DNA from: Diadema setosum
Taxonomy: Eukaryota; Echinodermata; Echinoidea; Diadematoida; Diadematidae
Length of the DNA: 64,000 nucleotides
Direction of reading: 5' to 3'
NCBI RefSeq assembly: GCF_964275005.1
Contig: NC_092705.1
Coordinates: 4,155,825-4,219,824 of the forward strand
The notes under the pieces were generated by a model that was given only the letters and a program-made list of their open reading frames with translations, was not told where the DNA came from and did no database searches. The position numbers and the translations under genes were made by a program. This document shows, piece after piece, positions 24,506 through 35,742 of this stretch. Position 1 is the stretch's first letter. Each line of letters opens with the position of its first letter.

Positions 24506-27500
24506 TTACACAATAAGTTTTTTCAGTATTGATTTCAGCTGCTTAACCGCAACGAAGCGGCCCCCTTTTGACGCCGGAATACGGCACTCGGCTATGAGAT
24601 CTTTCACCAGCGTCGTCATGCGGGGTGAAAGGTCAGCGGGAATGGAGTGAAGGAGGCCACCAGATCCATACTTTGGGTCGTCACCTGGACAGAGGGAAGA
24701 GGGTAATAACAGGTGGTTGGCAATGCAATGAGCTGTATGTAATCTCATGCGAATACAGTTTGACTTCTCCTATCCGGACATGTCGGGACTGGCGCTCATC
24801 CGAATTAGGGATTTGGCCGGACATGGGTAACTCAATGTTAAATAAACGCAGCTGCCTATCCAATGGTAGCTACACATGTACACTGTACTTCCCTGACTCT
24901 ACATATACATGTAACCTATTGAAGGTAGCGTACACTGAAACTCTTTCTTTGATATCAGTGCAAAATTATGGGCATTTTTTTTTTTTATCAAAATGGAATC
25001 AATTTGTTGTGAATGATGTGTTATTCATGTGAGTTTGTGTAGGAATTTTGTTTGAGTTTAAAATCCCTTTCCCCCCATAATCATTAGATTGAAAAAAAAA
25101 AAAATCAAGCCAAGATCGCATCCAGATAATAGAGAGATCCAGATGAAGGTAGGCCAGATAGGAGAGGTGAGACTGTATTTGGTGCTGATATGTTAAGCAT
25201 GTCCAGTGTAGGTCTCTGTATTTGAGTTGAATACATAAAATGTTTTGACACTCAATGAGAAACACACAGGTATACATGTAGTTGCTTGGCTGCATCCCAT
25301 TGGGCAACAGAAATGGACGGTTGGCGTGAGCTCATGCATGTCACAGCAGTGCTTATTTGTGTCAACTGGGGTATATCAAATTGCAAGGCTGAACATGTTA
25401 TACGTAACCCACTGCTCAGGGGGAACGATGTGATACATGTATCAAATCTATGAGCAATCTTTCACAACAGTTTTGTTTTGTAACACTTTGTAAATCACTT
25501 GCCAGAAAATCATTTGCCAGAAAATCTCAGCATGAGATGAAAACAAAAAGTCAGTGAAGGACTTCACCTGATTGTATCACTCTGAGATTCTTTTAGTAGG
25601 TCGCAGTTCGTGCTTCTATTTTGTAACCTCCCTTGTCTGTTTTTGCTTTGTACATACAGCCTTCTTGAATATTGTAGAAATACATGAAATGAAATTATTA
25701 TAAAGTTATGCTTTTAAAGAAGAGAAGAATTTGAACCTTTGAGGGTCAAATGGACCAGAAAATCCCATAGTATTATATACACTGTCCAAAGTCCATGGCA
25801 TAGAATGGGTTAAGTGCATGAAATCAAAGACAAAATGACCAGTAGAGAAGCTTCTGCTATGAAGCATACTGTTAAAACCAGAAAAATATTCATGGCATAA
25901 AACTTTCACGATTCTTTTTTGGAAGGGGCAGCCATTTCAGCAGCATGAAACTTTCATGAACTTGCCTTCAATGCATTGTGTGGAACTATTTTTTTTCAAT
26001 TCATGTGCATTTTACTTTCGCTACTCTTGGCTCCTCACGAAATTCACGAAAGTTTCATGCACAAGAAAATTTTTGGTTGCACACAAGTAGTTTTGCTGAA
26101 GGCAGGCTAACCTTAAGCACAGAGACTAGGCAAATAAAACGCTGCCTGACCATTGAAGGAAACCAAACAGTACAATTAATCAGAGTGAGACTTGACGCTC
26201 TCATGTTTCCATGTCAATAAATCGCAGACACTGTGTGACAGTCATTAATTTACCATGTGGTTTAGAAAATAACAATTCGTCAGTTTTGATGGGGAAACAA
26301 AAGGAATGGGGGGAAAAAAAGGACTGTATATCTACCAAAGAGCCCCTGGCAGATGGCGTAGTAGTTGTGGTCACTGCTGTAATGATTGCACAGATCCGTG
26401 TGTGAGAATATGAGACATTCTTTCCTGCTACCGCATCCAGTGTGCTCCGACTGATGCTGTACATCCCAACCAGGCTTGGCCTCTGTAAATGTACACATAT
26501 CACCAGAAAATGGTTATCAACTCCTTCCTAATCAAATTCAGTCAAACAGAATATTGCTGATTCATATGCATTTTTTTTTTCGCACAATAGCACACGCATC
26601 TATGCACACATGAGCAAGTTACATCAGTAATGTCTATACACATCACACATGAAAATACAATATTATTCAAATATATATACTGTACATTCAAATGCTACTA
26701 TCAAATTTGATTATCAACTGCATATTGCATATATGTGAATTAAAGAGAGATATTGAAAGTTCATCTGACCCTTAATTAGGTTCAGCTTGGTTAACTCCCC
26801 TCATCTACTGTATATATCAAGCTTCAATGATTAAAAGGCTGTGTTCTAAACCCATTATATACCCATCAAGTTTTCAGTAAGTGCATTATAGTACCAGCTA
26901 ACAGAACACCATTTATTTGGTATATTTGTTGACTCCAGCAAAACATCTCATGAGGCACACAAGTGAACTCAACCCATTGAGGACAAGTCCCGAGTATACT
27001 CGGACAAGCATCTATGGGAAATGTATGTTCTAGCAAAATCAGCCCATCCTCAGCGGGTTAAACAATGAAAATAGTTGTGCCCCTGGTGCAATCCAACTAG
27101 TGAATTATCAGTTTAAGACACTGGCTGTACGTTACAAGTGTATGGGTATGCTGACCCAGGATTCAAGAGGGCGCTGTTGCATGGACCAGACATCCAAAGT
27201 AAATCCATTTTTATGGTATGTCAAAAATGGTCAAAATCATGTCCATCTCAGATCATCTCTTGACTTGACCATTGTTCCTTGGCTGGTTCTGCCCACATAT
27301 CGATCCCTCAAAGACAAAGATTGATTCCTAGCTTGCCGCAGTAACTTGTGCGTAAATTAGATTCATTGACAACTATCCAGCTTTACATTATTGATCTTTT
27401 TAACCCATTGTGGACAGGGTAATTTTGGAATAACACACATTTCCACGAGACGCCTGCCCAAATAAACTTGGGACTAGTATTCGATGGGTCAATGAAGATG

Positions 27501-30500
27501 GCAGCAATCATCACACCATCCATCAGTCATGGGACTGTATACCTTCAAGAGTCAGTAAACACAACCATGGCACATAGTGCTGATTAGCATACATACACCG
27601 GGTTACATTTTTACGTACAATCTCAATAAAAGTTCTGGGATGGAGATCTCAACAGAGGTTACCCTTTCTGCTCTTTCCTCCCCAATCAGAACAGATGTTG
27701 GAAAACTGTTGATTAAGTACAGATTACCTAATCCCTCTAATCCCTATTGTGTCACTATGGCCCTCATGTTGGACTAATGCCCCAGTCACATAAAAACACG
27801 GATGCTCAAGGATCTACACGGTGATCAGGGGACGTCCGGGGAGATCCGGGGAGATCCGGGATTTTGGTATGACTGTACACACGGTATCAACACGGCAACT
27901 ACACTGATAAGGTCGAAAGAGCGCGGCATGTACACCGATAATCACGGCATCTACACGGATCAACACGGCAGCTACACAGCAGCCACACAGACCACCCCGG
28001 ATTGCTCTGCCAACACGGCAATCCCCGGATGACGCCGGATGTTTTTGACCCCCAAAAGTTGCCGTGTTGGCCTCCCGGCGTCAACACGGATCTCTCCCCG
28101 GATCAGATCCGGGGTGGTCCGGGATGATCCGGGATGTCTATGTGACTGGGGCATTAGGCATATCGCTATACCTTAGTGGGCTTGCTAATTTTACAAGTAG
28201 GTCAATTTTGGCTGGATAACTGAATTTGATGCTAACGAAAATGTCTGGACATCCAAGCTAAATGCCAGAGTACATAAGAAGTAGTAAAGGGGGATGGGGG
28301 TGTCAATGAATTAATAGTACAAAGTTTTTGCGAGACAGATGCGCAATGAAAAACTCTAGCACTGGATGAGGTGAATAGCATTAAATGACGAATGACAATA
28401 CACAGAAAGCTCAATGAAGAACCGTACAACAAAATCAGGAACAAAAGACAAGCTGAATACTTCACTCACCTTCACGTATTCTTCTCCTATCAACAACTAT
28501 GATATTCTCGGCATCTATGATGAGAAGTTCGCCTTTATTGGAGACGGAAAAGTTATCAGAGGACACGTCGGTGAGGTAGAGTGCAAAGTCCTCTCTGTTC
28601 TCGGACAGCTCAGTGGCAATGTTCAGGGCCTGCAACATAGGGTCAAGATGACGCAGAGGTGATTAATGCGCAGCAGTTTTCTACAATAGCAACGGTCACA
28701 CTATGCACAACTATGCATAGTTTCGACACTAAAGAACACTAAAGACATTCATACAAGGTGGTATATGCTAGCTATCATTTTTTTTTTCTCCAATGAAATG
28801 TACTTGTTTACTACATTGTGAAAAATATGGAACTACTCCTATTGAAGGTTTTCTTGTATGACTGTTCCATGTTAATATCTTGTTTTTCTTCAGAGAGGTG
28901 CCTACCATGTTACAGATCACTGAGAAATTGATGTGCCCTGTCAAGACAAAATTGTTATGCTGCCCTCTCAAGTCTGTTCTTGTATTCATTCACAACAGCC
29001 TCTGACTACATCTCTGTAATGGTTATGAACTAATCATATTTATGATGCAATAAAGCAGACATATGATTAATCAGAACCAGAAATGATAACTTACAAGATA
29101 TCTATTTGACAATGTCATTTGTAAAAATGATTAAGTTTGAGGGGGAAAAATGCTTAGTTTAACTACTTTACTTATCTATCATTTCATTAAGATTTTTGTC
29201 TGCACAGAATAAAACACACCAAGTCCTCAAATTTTCTGGAGGAGCTTACCTGAACAGCTAGGGCTGCTCGTGTGCCAAACTTGAAGCTGTAGAAATGGCT
29301 GAGTGTTTGCCCACCGTACTCTTGGACTGTGAACCTGCCACAAGCCCCCAAGTAGACTGGGAAGGGCCAGCCCTCTCCGTTGGGAAAGATCTGTGTGGGA
29401 GGTAGGAGTATTTATTGAACTACAGTGCACTCCCATTATAATGAATTCCAGTTACAACGAAGTAAAAATTCAGGCCGAAAAATTATCTGCTCTTTGTTCT
29501 TTATTACCTCCGCCAAGGGAGGAGGTTATGTTTTCGTTACCGTTGGTTTATGTGTTTGTTAGTTAGTTAATTAGTTTGTCCATGTGCAAAATAACACAAA
29601 AAGTAGTTAACAGATTAGGATGAAACTTGCAGGAAAGGTTGAGAATGACACAAGTAACAAACAGTTAACTTTTGGTAGTGATCAAGAATTTTGGGGGAAT
29701 TTATGAAGGATTTTTGATATTTTGGCAGGTAGGGTCAATGAACTTGGGAGTTCAGGCTGCGCGTATTTGAGGTTTGCATGCCCGCACTAAAGTGCATGCT
29801 CTAGTTTCTGCTAAGCGAGGCGCGCCGTGCAGCTTAGGGTTTATGATGTAACAACGGCTTCTATATTGGGAAATCGGGCGACTTTCAGCACACTATAAAC
29901 ACTGTCAGCATGCTATAAGTACGTGTGGGTGGAAATCACTGATATCTCTATGGAAGAACAAGATCAGTGGTGGAAATGAGCTGCATGCTTGGTGGAGGTC
30001 TGCGCTCTCAGACGCTTCTCTAGTTGTTTATTTGTTCGGTTATAACGAAAGTTCGATATAACGAAAGAAAATTGCCTGTCCCAAGAATTTTGTTATAACA
30101 GGAGCCCTCTGTATTGAGTTCCGAGGTAATTTTGTTCCAGGAATAATCATTTTGTCATACCTGAATTGGCACCTCTAAATTTCGCTGCATACCTTCAACT
30201 GAGAAAGATTAGCCAGAAGTGGTTATTCGTGGCACAAAACATTGCAAATTGGAGCTGATGGCCTTTTATGCTGCATGACACTGTCGTGAATTGCCACTGA
30301 TATTCAATGCATTGTGCAGACAAAAAAATTTCCTGTGCATTATACTTTTACAAATCTTGAATTTCTATAAAATTCATGAAAGTTTCATGCATGCAAAAAA
30401 TGTCTGATTTCTATAGTATTTTGCACAAAATCACAGAAAGAAATCTACCACTTGTTACTGCCCAAGTATGAGCAATTTGCCGAGAGAAACAGAAATTTTG

Positions 30501-32031
30501 AGCTTCTAAAATGAGATTTAGATTTACCGATTAAGATGCTTATGAAAATTCTGCAACAAACACAGACAATAAAATATAAAAACACAGAGCTCAAAACGAA
30601 AGAGGATCTTTCACACTACCTTATGAAATATGAACATTACAAAATGAAAATTAATGATAAAAAGATATGAAATGAAGTTGCATGTGTTTCTCTGACTTAG
30701 TGGCTTCTAATGCAAGTCTTCATTCCTTCACCTTGAAAATGATGGGCTCTGGGTTGAAGGCAAGTGTGGTGGCAAGCATCAGTTTGTTGTCCCTGCCCAG
30801 CTTGCCGTCCATCTTCCGCTCGCCGTACCGGTCCCAGATGCGGTCCAGCAGCCGCCGGGACGGGCAGCGCACCAAGTCTGACAGACCCATCACGTCCGTC
30901 TCCAGCAGGCTCTCCCGGTAGCTGATGTCCGACAACTTGGACTGATACACCTGCTGCGCGACGTCACACCTCTTCCCCGGCTGCCCCTTGTCATGCGTGC
31001 ACAGGTCCCTGTCCAGCTGACGGTGCTCGTCATTGTGGCCAAGCTTCTTTAGAACTACTGGCTTGCGGTCCAGGAATGTGGCAAAGTAGACGTTTTTGAG
31101 ATTGACGTAGTCCAGGAGACGAATGGAGGAGTAGGAGTGAAAGCGATACTCTCCTCGACTGAAACGATCACACAGGCTTGTTCCGAAACATGCAGGACAC
31201 TTGTCAACTTCCGTAAAATATTCATTCTGAAGGGGCACAGGAATGAAAGTATCACAAAGAGATGAATATGGAATGAATATCTTCAAATTGTACTCTTACT
31301 TGTCCATCAGTAGTGTTATTCTAGCCAATTATCCATTGCACTTTCGCCAGCACTTCTTAACCCGTTGAGGACGAGTCCCGAGTATACTCGGGCAGGTGTC
31401 TATGGGAAATGCGTGTTGTAGCAAAATCAGTCCGTCCTCAATGGGTTAAAAAAGGAAATTACAGCTCATTGCACAGGCATTTTTTCCCCTATGACATGAT
31501 AAATGAAATTGTGTGAAGTACAGGAATATCTGACCTCTTTACTGTATTCTGTTTATATCGTTTCAGCCAACAAAACAGCAGTTTGCTAACAAAAGCTGAT
31601 GTTAACACGTACATTTACTTCCACCAACACTAGACGAATACGATTTGAGATTGCAGACCTCCCAACTTTTCTGAGATAAAAAAAAAAAGGGATGATTTGG
31701 CTCACAAGAAGGAAAAAAAGAGCATGGTGAGTAGTAAATTTATCAAGAAAGATAGGAAATTCCTATTGAAAGAAGAGCTGGGAATGGTCAAAATTCAGAT
31801 TCTTTCCTTTAAATTCAGAATGATTGGGAGGTCTGAGATTGTAAGTCAGAATACAACTGGCTATCACACCTGGAGATGGTTGACGGTAAATTGCTGGTAG
31901 AGGTGGTAGTAGACAAAGAGGCAGGCTGTGGCTAAAACTGCCAGCCAGCACAACTGTTGTCCAGTTGTGGCGCAGCAGCGGTTTCCAAACTGATGCATCA
32001 ATCGTCGCATTGTTGCCATGGCACTGCCCAT
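24506..32031 (-). CDS. DIPK2: DIPK2-like divergent protein kinase (FAM69/DIA1 family), complete, 6 coding exons
   Basis: Coding exons on the minus strand are 32031-31870, 31226-30732, 29390-29250, 28629-28470, 26482-26336 and 24684-24506. All have GT/AG borders and consistent phases (0,0,0,1,1) and join to 427 codons plus stop, close to the roughly 430 residues of vertebrate DIPK2A. Seen: a short N-terminal cytosolic stretch, then one hydrophobic segment at about residues 28-42 (signal anchor, type II); a CPACFG motif at 64-69; VVLKKLG at 111-117, with K113/K114 candidates for the nucleotide-binding Lys; LAFNPEP near the end of exon 2; GEGWPFPVYLGACGR in exon 3; DVSSDNF (D287, N292) and IIDAEN (D305) in exon 4, standing where kinase catalytic and metal-binding loops lie; DHNYYAICQ in exon 5; GSGGLLH in exon 6. 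These match what I recall of human DIPK2A in order and spacing. Family knowledge: luminal Golgi or secreted kinase-like proteins; catalytic activity is not shown here. The first in-frame Met after the UTR acceptor was taken as start; Met-5 and Met-8 are alternatives. Confidence 0.93.
24756..25175. mobile_element. pogo-like MITE in the last DIPK2 intron, 420 bp
   Basis: CAGTTTGACTTCTCCTATCC at the left and a matching inverted end ...GGAGAGGTGAGACTG at the right, TA-flanked. Shares 'catgtcgggact', 'ggcgctcatccg' and 'ttggccgg' with the copy at 11525. It begins about 70 bases upstream of the acceptor of the terminal exon. Confidence 0.85.
26970..27060. mobile_element. 90-bp miniature palindromic repeat, copy 2
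   Basis: Same order of words as the copy at 23920: 'aacccattgaggac', 'tcccgagtatactcgg', 'tctatgggaaatg', 'tagcaaaatcagcccatcct', 'gggtta'. In a DIPK2 intron. Confidence 0.8.
27401..27492. mobile_element. 90-bp miniature palindromic repeat, copy 3 (diverged)
   Basis: 'taacccattgtggacaggg' at one end and 'tattcgatgggtca' at the other; 'acacatttccacgagacgcctgcc' is the reverse sense of the 'ggcaggtgtctatgggaaatg' block, so this copy is inverted relative to the others. Confidence 0.65.
27775..28156. mobile_element. MITE with perfect 18-bp TIR, 382 bp
   Basis: TAATGCCCCAGTCACATA at the left and its exact reverse complement at 28139-28156. The interior is unusually GC-rich for this window, with many 'acacgg' words and (at both ends) 'gatccgggg' words. 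It lies in a DIPK2 intron. The superfamily is not evident from the ends. Confidence 0.8.
29423..30111. mobile_element. pogo-like MITE in DIPK2 intron 2, 689 bp, with nested repeat
   Basis: Ends CAGTGCACTCCCATTATAAT and, inverted, CAGAGGGCTCCTGTTATAAC, both TA-flanked; second inner 'ttataacgaa' motifs sit near each end. A repeat beginning 'acctccgccaagggaggagg' (about 29504 to 30025) appears nested inside. The left edge is only about 30 bases from the exon 3 splice acceptor at 29390/29391. Confidence 0.8.
31358..31448. mobile_element. 90-bp miniature palindromic repeat, copy 4 (best preserved)
   Basis: TAACCCGTTGAGGACGAGTC, an intact inner palindrome GTCCCGAGTATACTCGGG, 'tctatgggaaatg', 'gtagcaaaatcagtccgtcc' and 'tcaatgggtta'. 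It lies in DIPK2 intron 1, about 130 bases upstream of exon 2. Confidence 0.8.
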
Positions 32032-32078
32032 CCAGACCAGGTGACATTGGCTCTGTGTCAATAAGGTGTTGATAGTGC
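32032..32078 (-). other. 5' UTR part of DIPK2 coding exon 1, with upstream splice acceptor
   Basis: On the minus strand a T-rich tract ends in TTTTTGCAG immediately before 32078, followed by 47 bases before the chosen ATG at 32031. The reading frame is open through this stretch (another ATG occurs inside the intron at 32097), but the acceptor makes a spliced 5' UTR the simplest reading. The real transcription start should then lie further upstream, at higher coordinates. Confidence 0.6.
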
Positions 32079-33985
32079 CTGCAAAAATGACGATCAAAAA
32101 AATAAAAAATATGTGTATTCTACAATATCCCTAACCTCACGGTACATCACGAAAGAAAAGAATATCTAATACAATGTACATGTATGTGCCATATGTTTAA
32201 TGATAATATTTCTACTATTTTCCTTCAGATTACTAAGATACATACAAAAAAAAAAACAACAACTTCCAAACCCATTTCTGCCAGTGACATCATCTGTCAA
32301 TCACTCCTAAAGTAGTAATATGACTAATAAAAGACAATGGAATGCATCTTCCACTACATCATGTACAATTGCTTGCTTGCTTCCCTGCACTATCTTTTGT
32401 TAAAGATATTGGTAATATGGAAACATGCAAGTAATTCTCAATGTGTATCCGAGTAATCTACAGTAAAGGAAAATAGTGGAAAAACCACATAAGTAATGTT
32501 GAAGGTATAAAAAAATCAACACAAGTCAACATGCATTTTGCATTATATAGTTCCTTTAAACACAGAAACTCTCACCATCTGCAACCTATTACACTACTCA
32601 GCCCCTGGCAAACAAACAGTGCTTCATCCCTTCAATTACCCACTGGTTATCAACTGGCACCATGTGAACTGATACAATTACTGATGTACTGTACAGGTAA
32701 TTGCTCACACACTTTGCATGATATCACGCATGGTAAGTCTTCCCTATGTCCCTCCACTATACCCTACCACTTGCCAATTTAATGTGTGCGCATGTGTGAA
32801 CCTGTACATTTTAAGCTAACAAGGATAAGGTAGTGTGAAGTGGTATGGCAAAATTAAAGGAAACCCTAGTCAAAATAAATGTGGATTGACTAAATGCAGC
32901 AATATTAGTAGAAAATTATTGGCAATGAAAGTTTTAGGAAAATTTGGCAATCAGTTCATAAGTTATGAATTTTTAGAGCTTTGGTACAGGCATCACTGGA
33001 AAAGGAGACTACTACATGTACACTTAATGACATCACTTTCAACAGCAATATAAAATAAAAGATGAGGAGGATTCCACAAAATCTCATTTTTCATTAAAAC
33101 TGCGCATTCCATCCTCTTGTTAATGGCATGGATAATCCATTATCTGAAAGAGTGCTCTTTCATCATGACTAAAAAGTGAAAATATGTTGAATTATATCTA
33201 TATTTCTTTATAAAAAGTTGTTGCCAAAATGACATCACAAAGTGTGGTTTCCTTTACCAGAAACAACAGCACCAAAACTTTAACTATTTGTAGCTTTTGA
33301 ATCGATTGCCAGATTTTTCTCAAACTTTAACTATGTGTTCTGCCAATATTGCTGCTTTCACTTGACTCACATTTTGAATTTTGGTCACCGTTAAGAGGGA
33401 GGGGGTGGAATGTAAGAAAGTCGTTCCTCAAACACAATTACTGTCACAGTATCAAAATACAAATGGTGAAACCTTTATGTCTTTTATACTGGGTGCGGAC
33501 AGTATACTAGTAAATTTTCCCTTGAAACAATAAAAAAAGGCCATGTGCTGTACCCGGTATTAAACCTTTGAACAGTAGAAACTGTAGTCAGTGGATATAA
33601 AAACATGCCACAACATCAATCATGATAATGAGCATATTTTTTAAACACCAATTTTAACCAGTAAACTTTACTAATGCATGTACTTAATAGAACTTTAGAA
33701 GAGTGAAGAGCACTACTATCAGGACGCAGGATGACATGCACACAGTAACTTAGCTAGTTGCTTTGGTGTGGCTTTACGATTGAAATAAAGTCATAATGAG
33801 TTTCACATTCATTAGAAAAGAAGCTTGCTCATGGACCTTGTCAAGTGTCCCAGGCCCAGCCAGACCCAGTGGCATCACTAACCATCAGTATTTATGGCAG
33901 TGCCAGGGCAGTATAGTGGCACATCAACAAACCCCATCAGATCAGGCACATGGTAGTGGTAATTGCCTATGGCAGAATTAGAAGT

Positions 33986-34055
33986 AACTGCGACCAGCAG
34001 CCCCATGCGCATACGATATGCGTATGCACTATTAATGGGGCTGCTGGTCGCAGTT
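33986..34055. repeat. Inverted repeat with perfect 20-bp arms
   Basis: AACTGCGACCAGCAGCCCCA at 33986-34005 pairs with 34036-34055. The spacer holds a second small palindrome (tgcgcatac / gtatgcgta). GC content is high relative to the surroundings. Confidence 0.85.
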
Positions 34056-34433
34056 ATGACAGAAGCAACTTACCAAGCACCTAGAAGAACAAAGCTCGCA
34101 AAGCAATGTAGGCCGCTGTTGATGATTCCCTCAGACACTCTTGGAAGCTGTTTTCCATTTCAACTGTCTGGTGAGAAACTGACAGTTAAACAATACGTAA
34201 GAACGAGGCTCTACACTAGACTCGCAATACTTTCACTCACACAGAATAACACGTATGGGACTAAGATAGCTGTTGCAAACTTACAGGACCATTCCAGCCT
34301 TGATATCCTTCTCGTTCATGTTCTGTATCAGAAGGTATTTAGCAGGATAAACTTCATCTTACTAGGTGTCCCTTAACTGATATCAGATACTAGTAAACGG
34401 TTCTACTTGTGAAATTTGTTTCCTGTGACCTTA

Positions 34434-34480
34434 CCTTCTCTACCGTTTCACGTTGTTCGTAGATGAGTGAGAATGCTGAT
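34434..34480 (-). other. Possible 5' non-coding exon of the DIPK2 gene (end only)
   Basis: A strong donor (GAGAAG followed by GTAAGG, minus strand, junction near 34433) lies about 2.4 kb upstream of the orphan acceptor at 32078. It is the best donor I noticed in this interval; the exon's 5' limit cannot be seen and the 34480 bound is arbitrary. Just upstream lie a G/C homopolymer tract and a (TTTC)n repeat. This is inference only: transcript data would decide it. Confidence 0.25.
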
Positions 34481-34499
34481 GCTCGCTCGGTTGACTTGG

Positions 34500-34738
34500 G
34501 GCCGGTACGTGGGCTGTGGGGGGGGGGGGGGGGGGAGGGGGCTGGTAGGGGGTCGTGATTGATGCGCGTTTTGCACTTGTTGTTTGAATGAATGGTGCGG
34601 AGGGCCCATAGAGCTGTATTGATGTAAATACAGCTCTGTGGGAGGGCCCTACTTTCTTTTTTCTTTCTTTCATTCTTTCTTTCTTTCTTTCTTTCCTTCT
34701 TTCTTTCTTTCTTTCTTTCCTTCTTTCTTTCTTTCAAT
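34500..34738. repeat. G-tract and (TTTC)n microsatellite
   Basis: A run of about 18 G at 34518-34536 and a TTTC/TTCC array about 34650-34736. The Lys/Glu-rich ORF is a translation of the repeat. Confidence 0.9.
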
Positions 34739-35114
34739 CGTGTCGCTGCCGCTTGGGTTAAGTGTGCCTATATGATTCATTGTACAATGTATACTTGTAC
34801 CAGACACCAGTCCCGATTATTGTAAACCAAACATACCATTACGAGGGAAATATAAATGCGCGAGGCAAGTTAATAAGTAACCCATACATTCTAACCCCCA
34901 TGCGCTGATTGGAGAAAACCTAACTGATTGATCCACGTTGGAACTTCGGTATGCGTTGAAAATGACTCAGGCCGTACCATATTATGAATGAATCATGGCA
35001 TGAAAAGAGAGGAAAAATTAAGGCGCTTTCCCAGGCCCCATCAACCATGATCCGCTCCTAAACACAATGAAAAAATAATAATAATAATAATAAAATCTTC
35101 CTGGTTGACATAAC

Positions 35115-35210
35115 TGAGGTGTTGTGGTCTAGTGGAATGCGCACTTCGTCGGAAGGATACCAGGTTCGAGCCCTGATACAACAGTTAAATCGGCTGAGCA
35201 AAATATGGGC
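35115..35210 (+). repeat. tRNA-derived SINE head
   Basis: 'tgttgtggtctagtgg' (A-box like) followed 35 bases later by GGTTCGAGCCC (B-box consensus). The outer bases tgttgt/acaaca can pair like an acceptor stem and cagg/cctg like a T stem, but no proper anticodon arm is visible. Read as a SINE head, not a tRNA gene. Confidence 0.6.
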
Positions 35211-35284
35211 CCATCCATCCGTCACGTAGGCCAACATTCCAGTTCCGATCGAGTGACGGTACAGTATAATAAAATAATTATGTA

Positions 35285-35452
35285 CAGTGACGGATCCAGA
35301 AGGTGCGCAACCGACGCACGCCCCCCCCCCCCTTATTTTCTGTTAAAAACAAAAAAAAAAAGAAAAAAAAAAGAAATGAAACCCGGAAGTGACACCAGAA
35401 ATATTAGTTGCGCCACCCCCCCCCCCTTTACAGAATTCCTGGATCCGCCCCT
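35285..35452. mobile_element. hAT-like MITE, second copy
   Basis: Left end CAGTGACGGATCCAGAAGGT; right end ...GAATTCCTGGATCCGCCCCT. Same terminal type and 'ggaattcc/gaattcct' neighbourhood as the copy at 19634, with C-homopolymer tracts inside. Confidence 0.7.
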
Positions 35453-35709
35453 AATGTAGGCAGGCCTATAATGAACGTGTAATTGATAGCATTTGGCATG
35501 AAAATGTAACCCAAGTAGTGACTATACACAGCCCTGTCGCACGGCGTCAGGTCGGGCTACCTGAGTACATAGTATATAGTATGATAAAATAATTGATCAT
35601 ACTCTCTCATGATACAGGTTGGGTTATAATAGAGTGAGTTCTCTGCGAATATGATTTGAATTCCGATGATGATTATGATGATGGTGTTGATGATGATTTG
35701 ATGAAAAGC

Positions 35710-35742
<33 letters not shown>

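Noticed and set aside
34390..34737. 115-codon Lys/Glu-rich minus-strand ORF
   Set aside because: Its start is a translation of (TTTC)n and it runs through a G/C homopolymer; only the donor at its end is of interest, as a possible UTR exon border.
35120..35190. tRNA gene
   Set aside because: The B-box and terminal pairing are present, but a 5-bp anticodon stem with a 7-base loop cannot be drawn; fits a SINE head better.
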